Assembly: GCF_037622515.1 (NCBI RefSeq)
Contig: NZ_JBBJCN010000012.1
Location: 1-64,000 of the forward strand
Length of the DNA stretch: 64,000 nucleotides
Reading direction: 5' to 3'
Source: Paradesertivirga superstes
GTDB lineage: Bacteria; Bacteroidota; Bacteroidia; Sphingobacteriales; Sphingobacteriaceae
Shown: piece by piece, positions 27,601 to 34,844 of the stretch
Layout: the number at the start of each line of letters is the position of its first letter
Numbering within the stretch: position 1 is the first letter of the stretch
The notes under the pieces: model-generated
Databases searched by the model: none
Told to the model about the DNA's origin: nothing
What the model saw: only the letters and a program-made list of their open reading frames with translations
Made by a program: the position numbers and the translations under genes

Positions 27601-29148
27601 CTGAAAGACAGGGAGTTTAGAGGTGAAGTTTATGCCACCTAAAAAGTTGAGGTTAATGTTCTTGTCGTTTATATCAATCTTCCCGTTAAAGAAATTTTTG
27701 TTATACTTTCCATTAATCTTGATATTTGAGTAGCGGTATCCTTTATAATCAAAATAGGTTATATCTGCATTGATGTTTTCCTGAACGTCTTTTAATGAAA
27801 AGCCTTGTCCGATAATTTTAGCCGACATGCTGGTCCGGCCCAGATCTTTTCTGTCTAAAAGTTCTCCGAGGTTAAAATCGAAGGTTTTAATAGTGCCTGA
27901 ATATTTGGGAAGCCCATTTAAGTTCATACGCAGGTCGGTAATAACTCTGCCTAATGCGGTTTTTAGTTCTCCGTTAGCCTTAAAATCTTTTAGAAATCCT
28001 GTGAATTTGCCTTTAAAGCTCACGTTCCCAAACTTTTCTGCAATTGCCGGAATCTGGTTTGTCTTTCCTGTTGCCAGTTTAATTAATCGGTCGGCATCTC
28101 TTTTATTGCTGTGCATCCGATCGAAGCGCAGGTTTACATATGTTTTATTAATGGCAGGCAAGCCTTTGATGTCGAAATCGCCTTTAATATAAGTCGCCTG
28201 GCCCGCAGAAGCTGAAAAGTTTCTGGCTTTTAAATCTCTGATGAATCCTGTGACATCACCTTTAACTTTGACTTCGAAATTGGGTGGTAGGTTATCAGCA
28301 AAAAATCCAAGATCTTTGGTATGTACGACTGAATTTGTTAGGTGACTTTTAAGGTAAACTTTGTTTACAAAATTATTCAGGTCTTTAAAATGATGATATT
28401 TCAGTAATAGATAGTCAGAAACCTGGCTTTGCGGAGTTTGCAGAATAAGGCTTTTAAACTCCATTTGATTGGTATCTATAGCAGCAATTGTGCTCAGATT
28501 TCTTAATCTGAATCCGCTTTTTTCGCGGAAGTTAAGGTTTTGAATATTTGCCTCGAAAAGGTGGGACCTTGTATTGATATCTAATACCGTGGTATTGAGA
28601 TTTCGAAGATGAAGGTCGTCAAAATTGATTCGTTTTAATATGCTAACGCGGTTAAAGTTCTTATACTTAAAGTCGATATTGTTTAAAACTACTTTATCAA
28701 GGCTAACCTGATACCTTTTTTTAGGTTTTGTACTTGGTTTTGTTGTGCCGGTATTAAAATAATTTATAATAAACTGCAGATTCGTTTCACCGGTTTTATA
28801 GGTTTTTAAAAAGAACTTTCCATCATCCATTTGTACGGTATTAACCGATACAATACGTTCTTTTATCGAAAAGTAATTTAAATCAACTGTAAACTTTGGT
28901 GAGTGCAGAAGAGTATCTTTGTCCAAATCCTGAACATATAGGCCCTCAAGCACCACCGATTTAAACGGCTTGATATATAAGCCCTCAATGGAAATAGTAG
29001 TTTTTAACTCTTTGGATAAGTACCTGGCGGCTCTTTTTGCTATAACAGTTTGAACCGGTTTAAATTGCAGAGAAAAAATCAAAGCACCTAAAAGTAATAT
29101 GATTACTGTTAGGGTCCAAAGCGTTATTTTGAGTACTTTTTTGATAAT
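24688..29148 (-). CDS. tamB: TamB-like translocation/assembly module (AsmA/DUF490 family), probable ATT start
   Basis: A giant envelope protein (1486 residues from ATT) thought to bridge inner and outer membranes and help outer-membrane biogenesis or lipid transport. The body is a long series of beta-strand repeats; the C-terminal DUF490/TamB domain is clear ('GEFQYTAQEYISKIFEIRQG', 'IDLDINFPQDPYV', 'EAQYLIKKDGSLIARASN'), followed by a Pro-rich tail. The first usual start codon in frame (TTG at 29082) would cut through the membrane anchor. Reading upstream in the same frame gives 'IKKVLKITLWTLTVIILLLGAL', a perfect signal anchor, with no ATG, GTG or TTG before an in-frame TAG. ATT at 29148 is the best start candidate. 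It is divergent from tsaD. Confidence 0.85.
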   Translation of the reverse strand: MIKKVLKITLWTLTVIILLLGALIFSLQFKPVQTVIAKRAARYLSKELKTTISIEGLYIKPFKSVVLEGLYVQDLDKDTLLHSPKFTVDLNYFSIKERIVSVNTVQMDDGKFFLKTYKTGETNLQFIINYFNTGTTKPSTKPKKRYQVSLDKVVLNNIDFKYKNFNRVSILKRINFDDLHLRNLNTTVLDINTRSHLFEANIQNLNFREKSGFRLRNLSTIAAIDTNQMEFKSLILQTPQSQVSDYLLLKYHHFKDLNNFVNKVYLKSHLTNSVVHTKDLGFFADNLPPNFEVKVKGDVTGFIRDLKARNFSASAGQATYIKGDFDIKGLPAINKTYVNLRFDRMHSNKRDADRLIKLATGKTNQIPAIAEKFGNVSFKGKFTGFLKDFKANGELKTALGRVITDLRMNLNGLPKYSGTIKTFDFNLGELLDRKDLGRTSMSAKIIGQGFSLKDVQENINADITYFDYKGYRYSNIKINGKYNKNFFNGKIDINDKNINLNFLGGINFTSKLPVFQFNATLRNTNLHKLGFTKDTVQIDADFHTAFSGNNLNNIQGNLELRRIRMTTPHHSLVVDSVYVLASGVGNSRSLTINSDILDAGIQGQYDLKLLPSYFTSVIKQYVPSLKSKSGPIGIQNFDFILNLKYFEPISVMFIPALRVPEGAEFRGRFISAENVATLTGSSSLIEYNKIKIHNFIIDESTQPNALNVFLTSDRVDITDSLYIQNVNVANIFHNDSLSLNVKLSDKNAVNQLDLNGLVEFDTENFASLSLLPSDVIINGDVWRVPEQVRFNYDKGKLAISDFALFRDNQYLTLDGIISADPNDKLNAGFKQFKLGTFNPVTKTRGITLGGELNGNITLSSVTKTPKIESDLIIDSLVMNNVPIGELTMVANLDNSTRLVDLVLNIQKNGKETMNIAGNYNANSDKNTLNLDLVMEDSELVIFQPFMKHLVSNVSGNVSANFKVTGSVFDPDINGTARLKNARLIVNYLKTPYSITDDISITNSVINLDRLELTDIKNHKAYASGSINMKKPKTPYIDIVIDADNFMALNTTSKDNPLYYGTAYATGTYTFKGPTNNMRININAKTEAGTIFNIPLNAASRVASNDFITFVAKDSSLTPRKQPSFSGLSMNLNLEVDEASQVNIITDLGKLSGKGTSEALSLNITSLGEFQMFGRYLITSGEFQYTAQEYISKIFEIRQGGSIRWTGDPVEAEINLTAVYSQRANLGPLYVAAGRPAKRESINAEAVMTLTGVLTRPKIDLDINFPQDPYVKDELQSYLSDINNRTQQALSFVARRSFASNSGLEFNAVNETVLSTVTELTFNQLNTILAQTLNLRSVDFNVRSLNDASATFRLFKDRLILTGGITDTRVLTSGFDVIGNSFARDVEAQYLIKKDGSLIARASNRLNNKVVLSTNTNQEYVSALGLVYRKDFDTLGEFLRALIGRKRMEERQNEVPQAPPPPINTSPPVVMSNPSNESTGQKKPSVK

Positions 29149-29152
29149 TTTG
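29145..29152 (+). promoter_or_regulatory. -7 element TAATTTTG for tsaD
   Basis: A perfect TAnnTTTG on the plus strand, 37 bases before the tsaD start and overlapping the proposed tamB start codon on the other strand. The nearest TTTG upstream is only 13 bases away, so the -33 is not ideal. Confidence 0.4.
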
Positions 29153-29189
29153 TAGTTTAACTAGCAAACAAAAAATTTAAGATACAGTT

Positions 29190-30191
29190 TTGGCAATAAT
29201 CCTTGGTATAGAATCTTCGTGTGATGAAACTTCAGCTTCTATATGTATAGACGGTAAAATCTATTCAAATAGTATAGCGAATCAAATAGTTCATCAAAAT
29301 TATGGTGGTGTTGTTCCCGAACTTGCGTCCAGGGCACATCAGCAAAATATAATTCCTGTTGTTCAAGAAGCCATTGCGGCTGCAAAAATACGTAAAAAAG
29401 ACATTAGCGCAGTAGCTTTTACTCGCGGTCCGGGTTTACTTGGTTCTTTGTTAGTTGGAACTTCATTTTCGAAGGCATTTGCACTTGCAAATTCCATCCC
29501 GTTAATTGAGATAAATCATATGCAGGCCCATATTCTGGCTCATTTTATTGACGATCCTAAACCCCCTTTCCCTTTCCTTTGCCTTACTGTATCAGGAGGA
29601 CATACTCAAATTGTGTTGGTTAAAGATTACTTTGAAATGGAGATCGTAGGTCAGACGACAGATGATGCCGCAGGTGAAGCTTTTGATAAAACAGCAAAAA
29701 TTTTAAATCTGCCTTACCCCGGTGGTCCCCTGATAGATAAATATGCAAAGCAAGGAAATCCCCTGGCGTATTCTTTTCCTGAGCCGCAGATCGGCGGGCT
29801 CGATTTTAGCTTTAGCGGGTTAAAAACGGCTATTTTATATTTTATCAGAGACAATAAAAAGATTGATGAACACTTTGTTGAGAATAACCTTGCAGATATC
29901 TGCGCATCGGTTCAGCATAGAATAGTCACCATATTACTGGCCAAGGTAAAACGTGCCGCCCAGGAGTATAATATTAAGGATATAGCTATAGCGGGTGGAG
30001 TGTCTGCAAACTCTGGCTTGCGTACCGGCCTTGAGCAGGCTGCTGAAAAAAATGGATGGAATGTTTATATCCCATCTTTCGAATATTGTACAGACAATGC
30101 CGCAATGATCGCAATTGCTGGTTATTATAAATTTTTAGCGAAGGATTTTGTTGGGCAGGATATTGCGCCACTGGCAAGAATGAGTTTTTAA
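29190..30191 (+). CDS. tsaD: tRNA N6-threonylcarbamoyladenosine transferase TsaD
   Basis: A 333-residue enzyme that transfers the threonylcarbamoyl group to A37 of ANN-decoding tRNAs together with TsaB, TsaC and TsaE. The N-terminal 'ILGIESSCDETSASI' phosphate loop, the metal-binding 'HMQAHILAH' (His about 111 and 115), 'TVSGGHTQIVLV', 'DDAAGEAFDKTAK' and 'AIAGGVSANSGLR' are all in place. It starts at TTG (29190), which leaves 'AIILGIESS' as the normal N-terminus. Full length. The convention of tsaD divergent from tamB is common in this group. Confidence 0.96.
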   Translation: MAIILGIESSCDETSASICIDGKIYSNSIANQIVHQNYGGVVPELASRAHQQNIIPVVQEAIAAAKIRKKDISAVAFTRGPGLLGSLLVGTSFSKAFALANSIPLIEINHMQAHILAHFIDDPKPPFPFLCLTVSGGHTQIVLVKDYFEMEIVGQTTDDAAGEAFDKTAKILNLPYPGGPLIDKYAKQGNPLAYSFPEPQIGGLDFSFSGLKTAILYFIRDNKKIDEHFVENNLADICASVQHRIVTILLAKVKRAAQEYNIKDIAIAGGVSANSGLRTGLEQAAEKNGWNVYIPSFEYCTDNAAMIAIAGYYKFLAKDFVGQDIAPLARMSF

Positions 30192-30200
30192 ATCAATAAA

Positions 30201-30371
30201 ATGGGCATTACATCATTAATTTTCGGACTCGTTATCGTCGTCCCTCTTATTTTTGTTATCTATTCAATTATTTTAAAAGATAAACAAAATGGCAAACTAG
30301 GAGCAGTAGTTGTCGGTATAATATTTATAGCAGCGATTGTGATCTCTTATTACGTAAACCGGAATAAGTAA
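30201..30371 (+). CDS. Small 56-residue two-helix membrane protein
   Basis: A short frame from ATG at 30201 to TAA at 30371, nine bases after the tsaD stop. It reads as two hydrophobic helices ('SLIFGLVIVVPLIFVIYSII' at about 5-24 and 'AVVVGIIFIAAIVISYY' at about 35-51) separated by a charged turn 'LKDKQNGK'. The hydrophobic-turn-hydrophobic pattern and tight spacing support a real gene, probably co-transcribed with tsaD. No function is known to me. Confidence 0.6.
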   Translation: MGITSLIFGLVIVVPLIFVIYSIILKDKQNGKLGAVVVGIIFIAAIVISYYVNRNK

Positions 30372-30390
30372 AATATTTGGTATAGCGCAT

Positions 30391-30640
30391 TAGGATTGGC
30401 GATCTGGTCGGCAATGACGATTTGGTGGGATACGATTGTTGTTGGAACGATGATGGTGTTAAATGCGAGATTATCCAGGTCCGTCATTCCTGCGCAGGCA
30501 GGAATCTTAATGCTTGGTAAGATAATGGTACAGCGTGTTACGATTGCCGATCGGGTCGGCAATGACGATACGCAGAAATGATGAGGTTACCTATTATGTA
30601 AGATGCTGAAAACAAGTTCAGCACGACCATGCCTGAAAGC
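30391..30640. repeat. REP-like composite intergenic repeat region
   Basis: Three kinds of repeat lie together. A 27-base direct repeat occurs at 30394-30420 and 30542-30568 with two mismatches (both contain GGTCGGCAATGACGA). Between them, at 30486-30505, ATTCCTGC GCAG GCAGGAAT is a perfect 8-pair hairpin inside a GTCATTCCTGCG context. At 30604-30623, TGCTGAA AACAAG TTCAGCA is a 7-pair hairpin. The short frames running through it are repeat read-through. The last hairpin lies just before the desaturase start. Confidence 0.6.
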
Positions 30641-30667
30641 GGTCACTCTTCCAGGAAAATTAATTTG

Positions 30668-32134
30668 ATGAAACAAGCGATAGTAATAGGAGCAGGCATT
30701 GCAGGGGTTGCTACCGCGATACGGTTAGCGTTAAAAGGATATTCGGTAAAAGTTTTCGAAGCCAATGCTGGTCCGGGGGGCAAGCTGTCAGAGCTCGAAA
30801 CGAAAGGCTATCGTTTTGATGCCGGGCCGAGTTTGTTCACCATGCCTCAATACGTGGATGAATTATTTATCCTTTCTGAAAAAAATCCCGGAGATTATTT
30901 TCAATACAAGAGTCTGGATAAAATATGCAACTATTTTTATGAGGACAATACAAGAATTACTGCCTGGTCCGATACCGAGAAATTCGCTGAAGAGATAGCT
31001 TCCAAAACTTCTGATAAGGCATCCTCAGTGAAAATGTTTTTGAAAAAAAGCGGGACGATTTATTCAATTACAAATCCTGTTTTTCTTGAAAAATCCCTCC
31101 ATCGTTTAAAAACATATCTAAGCTGGGATACAGTAAAATCATTTCTTCGGATCAGTGAAATAGATCCGATGCGAAGTATGAATAAAGCAAATGAAACGTT
31201 CTTTAGCGATAAGAAAACTGTTCAATTGTTTAACCGGTATGCTACCTATAATGGTTCTGATCCCTATCAGGCTCCGGCCACTTTAAATGTAATTCCGCAT
31301 TTGGAGTACCACTACGGGGCATATTTTCCTAAAGGCGGAATGTATAGTATTACCACCAGCCTGGTAAAGCTTGCTAAGGACTTAGGAGTACAGTTTCTTT
31401 ATAACTCAGAGGTTGATGAGATTGTACTCAAAAATGAGGTGGTCCAGGGAGTGAAAGTCAAAGGAGTTCTGGAAAAATCATCGGTTGTAGTTTCCAATAT
31501 GGATGTTTGGTTTACTTATAAAAAGCTTTTACCACATCAAAAGGCACCTGTACGTAAACTTGACCAGGAAAGAAGCAGTTCTGCTTTGATTTTTTACTGG
31601 GGCATTAAAGCCGAGTTTCCGCAGCTTGATCTTCATAATATTTTCTTTAGCGATAATTATAAACAGGAATTTAACGCGATCTGGAAAGAACAAAAAATTT
31701 ATCATGATCCGACAGTTTATATAAATATAACTTCGAAATATAAGACCGATGACGCCCCGGCCGGTTGCGAAAATTGGTTTGTCATGATAAATGTTCCGGC
31801 AAATAGCGGGCAGGATTGGGATATACTCATTGCGGAAGCCAGGATTAATATTCTGAAAAAGTTGAGCAGGATGTTAAAAATGGACATTAGATCGCTCATT
31901 CAATGTGAAACAATTTTAGATCCCAGATCTATAGAGTTTAAAACATCGTCATACCAGGGCTCTTTATATGGCACGAGTTCAAATAATAAGTTTGCAGCTT
32001 TCCTGCGGCATCCAAATTTTTCTTCAAAATTAAAAGGCCTGTTCTTCGCGGGCGGAAGTGTCCATCCGGGCGGGGGGATCCCATTGTCTCTTTTATCTGC
32101 TAAAATTGTAAGTGATCTGGTAGAGAATAAATAA
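30668..32134 (+). CDS. Phytoene desaturase family carotenoid enzyme, probably CrtD-like
   Basis: A FAD-dependent carotenoid desaturase of about 488 residues. The start is set at ATG 30668, giving 'MKQAIVIGAGIAGVATAIRLA' minus one residue as the FAD-binding fold; the further in-frame ATG at 30629 lies in the repeat region. Other marks: 'RFDAGPSLFTMPQYVDELF', 'APATLNVIPHLEYHYGAYFP', 'KGGMYSITTSLVKLA' and the C-terminal 'LFFAGGSVHPGGGIPLSLLS'. The 'HPGGGIPL' ending fits both CrtI and CrtD (1-hydroxycarotenoid 3,4-desaturase). The absence of crtB, crtY and crtZ nearby makes me favour CrtD, but only weakly. Confidence 0.85.
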   Translation: MKQAIVIGAGIAGVATAIRLALKGYSVKVFEANAGPGGKLSELETKGYRFDAGPSLFTMPQYVDELFILSEKNPGDYFQYKSLDKICNYFYEDNTRITAWSDTEKFAEEIASKTSDKASSVKMFLKKSGTIYSITNPVFLEKSLHRLKTYLSWDTVKSFLRISEIDPMRSMNKANETFFSDKKTVQLFNRYATYNGSDPYQAPATLNVIPHLEYHYGAYFPKGGMYSITTSLVKLAKDLGVQFLYNSEVDEIVLKNEVVQGVKVKGVLEKSSVVVSNMDVWFTYKKLLPHQKAPVRKLDQERSSSALIFYWGIKAEFPQLDLHNIFFSDNYKQEFNAIWKEQKIYHDPTVYINITSKYKTDDAPAGCENWFVMINVPANSGQDWDILIAEARINILKKLSRMLKMDIRSLIQCETILDPRSIEFKTSSYQGSLYGTSSNNKFAAFLRHPNFSSKLKGLFFAGGSVHPGGGIPLSLLSAKIVSDLVENK

Positions 32135-32185
32135 ATAAATAAATAAATGCCAAAAAACGTTCTTCCTGGAGCGAAATAAGTATTA

Positions 32186-32222
32186 AGTGGTCGCTATTCG
32201 ACTTTTATCAATAGTGACCGCT
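32186..32222. repeat. Long inverted repeat between desaturase and arsR
   Basis: AGTGGTCGCTATT / AATAGTGACCGCT, 13 pairs with two wobbles and an 11-base loop. It is not followed by a T-run, so not a standard terminator. It may be a Rho-dependent or processing hairpin, or a binding site. Confidence 0.45.
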
Positions 32223-32272
32223 AGCAGGCTTATAACCTGACAGAACGCTTTTCTGACCAAAGTAAAAATAGA

Positions 32273-32309
32273 TTTTGAACTTATTTATATATATCGTAAT
32301 ATTGCAATG
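32273..32309 (+). promoter_or_regulatory. arsR promoter overlapped by palindromic ArsR operator
   Basis: TTTTG at 32273-32277, a 19-base spacer and TAATATTG at 32297-32304 (7 of 8 match to TAnnTTTG) form a promoter. The palindromic block ATCGTAATATTGCAATG (32293-32309) covers the -7 element. A nearly identical block precedes arsM. This is the expected layout for repression by an ArsR protein that lets go when it binds As(III). Confidence 0.6.
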
Positions 32310-32311
32310 TA

Positions 32312-32641
32312 ATGGGACTGACAAAATCCGAAATATTTACAGAAGAGCAGAATAAATTAGCCCAGTTATTAAAGGCTGTAGCGCATCCTGCCCGTATAGC
32401 AATTTTACAGCATGTGATTAAAACAAAGGCCTGTATATGCGGAGATCTGGTAGAAGAGCTAGGTCTGGCTCAGGCAACAATATCACAGCATTTAAAAGAA
32501 TTGAAAAATGCAGGTCTGATACAAGGAACTATTGAGGGCGTGAGCGTATGCTATTGCATCAATCCGGTAACCTGGAAAATGTTTGAGAATATAATGAAGA
32601 AATTTATTGGTTCCTATAAGTTAGCATCGAACTGCTGTTAA
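32312..32641 (+). CDS. arsR: ArsR-family arsenic-responsive repressor
   Basis: A 109-residue winged-helix repressor. The recognition helix region is 'ELGLAQATISQHLKELKNAGLI' (positions 49-70). Cys41 and Cys43 in 'KACICGDLVEEL' match the As(III)-binding site at the DNA-binding helix of classical ArsR proteins, and a further pair sits at the C-terminus (Cys108-Cys109). It probably represses its own operon through the two palindromes at 32293 and 32663. It is followed 55 bases later by arsM and then acr3. Confidence 0.92.
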   Translation: MGLTKSEIFTEEQNKLAQLLKAVAHPARIAILQHVIKTKACICGDLVEELGLAQATISQHLKELKNAGLIQGTIEGVSVCYCINPVTWKMFENIMKKFIGSYKLASNCC

Positions 32642-32662
32642 AAAATTTTTTTACTCCTAATA

Positions 32663-32679
32663 ATCGCAATATTGCAATG
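32663..32679. promoter_or_regulatory. Second ArsR operator, upstream of arsM
   Basis: ATCGCAATATTGCAATG matches the block before arsR at 16 of 17 positions; its core CAATATTG is a perfect palindrome. It lies 18 bases before the arsM ATG and suggests a second regulated start inside the operon. Confidence 0.6.
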
Positions 32680-32696
32680 ATATAAATCCAAAAATC

Positions 32697-33536
32697 ATGA
32701 AAACTGAAGAAGAAATTAAAGATCTGGTAAGGCAAAAATATAGTGAGATCGCTTTACAGGATAAAGCATTAAATGAAAGCGCCTGTTGTGGTTCTGGCTG
32801 CTGCAGTTCCGAAGTCTATAATATCATGAATGATGATTACAGTAAGCTTGAAGGATATAATCCTGATGCGGATTTAGGTTTGGGTTGTGGATTACCAACT
32901 CAGTTTGCGCAGATTAAAGGGGGAGACGTGGTAATTGATTTAGGCTCTGGAGCTGGTAACGATTGTTTTATTGCCCGTGCCGAGACCGGTGAGGCAGGTA
33001 AAGTAATCGGTATTGATTTTACAGAAGCAATGATAAATAAAGCCAGGGAAAATGCAGAGAAACTTGGTTTTAACAATGTGGAGTTTCGCATCGGCGATAT
33101 TGAAAAAATGCCGGTTTCTGCGAATACAGCCGATGTTATCGTTAGCAATTGTGTATTAAATCTTGTACCCAACAAGGATAATGTATTTAAGGAGATTTAC
33201 AGAGTGTTAAAACCCGGGGGCCACTTCAGTATTTCTGATATAGTGTTGGTGGGTAATTTGCCTTCTCAGCTTCAGGACGCGGCAGAAATGTATGCAGGCT
33301 GCGTTTCTGGTGCAATTCAAAAAGAAAAGTATTTAGAATTGATTAGGAGCAATGGGTTCGAAAAGATAAAATTGCAAAAAGAAAAAGTAATTGTTATTCC
33401 TGATGATATTTTAATAAATTATTTAAATCCCCTGGAACTTGTTGATTTTAAATCGGGTAATACCGGAATATTCAGTATCAGTGTGTTTGCTCAGAAGCCT
33501 GAGGCGAAAGCTTGTTGTGAGCCGGGATGTTGCTAA
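32697..33536 (+). CDS. arsM: Arsenite S-adenosylmethionine methyltransferase ArsM
   Basis: A 279-residue methyltransferase that converts As(III) to methylated arsenicals. The SAM-binding motif 'VIDLGSGAGND' (about 79-89) is clear. The catalytic Cys residues match: Cys64 in 'DLGLGCGLPTQF' and one in 'YAGCVSGAI' near residue 202. A Cys-rich start ('SACCGSGCCSSEVYN', 29-43) and end ('ACCEPGCC') could hold or pass on arsenite. It lies between arsR and acr3 in one operon. No arsenate reductase is present in the window. Confidence 0.95.
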   Translation: MKTEEEIKDLVRQKYSEIALQDKALNESACCGSGCCSSEVYNIMNDDYSKLEGYNPDADLGLGCGLPTQFAQIKGGDVVIDLGSGAGNDCFIARAETGEAGKVIGIDFTEAMINKARENAEKLGFNNVEFRIGDIEKMPVSANTADVIVSNCVLNLVPNKDNVFKEIYRVLKPGGHFSISDIVLVGNLPSQLQDAAEMYAGCVSGAIQKEKYLELIRSNGFEKIKLQKEKVIVIPDDILINYLNPLELVDFKSGNTGIFSISVFAQKPEAKACCEPGCC

Positions 33537-33581
33537 AAATAAGATTAAGGATTTGTCTGGACTGCATTCATAAATAATCAA

Positions 33582-34667
33582 ATGATAACTACGTCAGCTA
33601 ATAATTGTGCTCCGGCGGCACAAAGAAAAAAATTGAGTTTCCTCGATCAATATCTAACCTTATGGATTTTTCTCGCGATGGTTCTTGGTGTTGCCATAGG
33701 GTACTTTTTGCCATCGTCCTCAATATTTATAAATTCATTTTCCGACGGTACAACGAATATCCCTTTAGCTATCGGATTAATTTTGATGATGTATCCTCCC
33801 CTGGCAAAAGTGAAGTACGAGAATCTTGCTGAAGTTTTCAGAAATACAAAAGTTTTGAGTGCATCATTATTATTAAACTGGGTAATCGGACCTGCTTTGA
33901 TGTTCATACTAGCGGTTACATTACTCCATGATAAGCCAGAGTATATGGTGGGCTTAATTCTGATCGGACTTGCACGCTGCATTGCTATGGTAATGGTGTG
34001 GAATGAATTGGCAGGAGGAAGCAGAGAATACGCGGCTGGTTTGGTAGCCTTAAACAGTATTTTTCAGGTTTTCCTATATAGTGTTTATGCATATGTATTC
34101 ATAACCTTGCTTCTGCCAGTGTTTGGAATGGAAGGTTCTGTTGTTGATGTCTCCATTGGCGAAATTGCCAAATCTGTAGGCATTTACCTGGGCATGCCAT
34201 TTGCCGCAGGACTTATCAGTCGCTATGGATTAATAAACTTAAAAGGTGAGGAATGGTTTACAAAGAAATTTATTCCTTTTATTTCTCCCATAACTTTAAT
34301 CGCACTGCTTTTTACTATTGTGGTGATGTTCAGTTTAAAAGGCGAGCTGATTGTTCAGATACCAATGGATGTTGTCAGAATTGCAATCCCTTTAGTTATT
34401 TATTTTGCCATTATGTTTGTGGTCAGTTTCTTTTTCGGAAAGGCATTGGGTGCTGATTATTCCCAGAATGCTTCTATTGCCTTCACCGCAGCAGGAAACA
34501 ATTTTGAGCTGGCAATAGCAGTAGCAATCGGTGTTTTCGGAATTAATTCGGGTCAGGCTTTCGCCGGAGTTATAGGGCCTTTGGTAGAGGTTCCTGCATT
34601 AATTGCACTCGTAAATGTTGCCTTTTGGCTCCGAAAAAAATATTATAAGAAGGAATTTCTTGAATAA
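33582..34667 (+). CDS. acr3: ACR3-family arsenite efflux transporter
   Basis: A 361-residue As(III)/H+ antiporter of the BASS superfamily with about ten membrane helices. 'LIGLARCIAMVMVWNELAGGS' spans the Acr3 signature helix with the essential Cys; 'AGNNFELAIAVAIGVFGINSGQAF' and 'GPLVEVPALIALV' are further Acr3 marks. It is the export step of the operon. The start at 33582 lies 45 bases after arsM, so co-transcription is likely. Confidence 0.95.
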   Translation: MITTSANNCAPAAQRKKLSFLDQYLTLWIFLAMVLGVAIGYFLPSSSIFINSFSDGTTNIPLAIGLILMMYPPLAKVKYENLAEVFRNTKVLSASLLLNWVIGPALMFILAVTLLHDKPEYMVGLILIGLARCIAMVMVWNELAGGSREYAAGLVALNSIFQVFLYSVYAYVFITLLLPVFGMEGSVVDVSIGEIAKSVGIYLGMPFAAGLISRYGLINLKGEEWFTKKFIPFISPITLIALLFTIVVMFSLKGELIVQIPMDVVRIAIPLVIYFAIMFVVSFFFGKALGADYSQNASIAFTAAGNNFELAIAVAIGVFGINSGQAFAGVIGPLVEVPALIALVNVAFWLRKKYYKKEFLE

Positions 34668-34844
34668 GTTATACAGCAGTATTCCTAAAAAAAAAACGGT
34701 TATTTACTCAATGAGTCCGACTACTCTCTCCTCACAAACCAATATGAAAGCCTGCCAAATCTCATATTTAATATCTCACCTCTCAAACGGCGGAGCCCTC
34801 TTGAGTACAAAAAAACAATATTCATAAACGAAAAATCTCTTCAA

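Noticed and set aside
29082..29082. TTG 29082 as the tamB start
   Set aside because: It would remove most of the membrane anchor that is encoded in frame just upstream.
30350..30581. Short frames on both strands after the small membrane gene
   Set aside because: They run through dispersed repeats and hairpins and have repeat-type composition.
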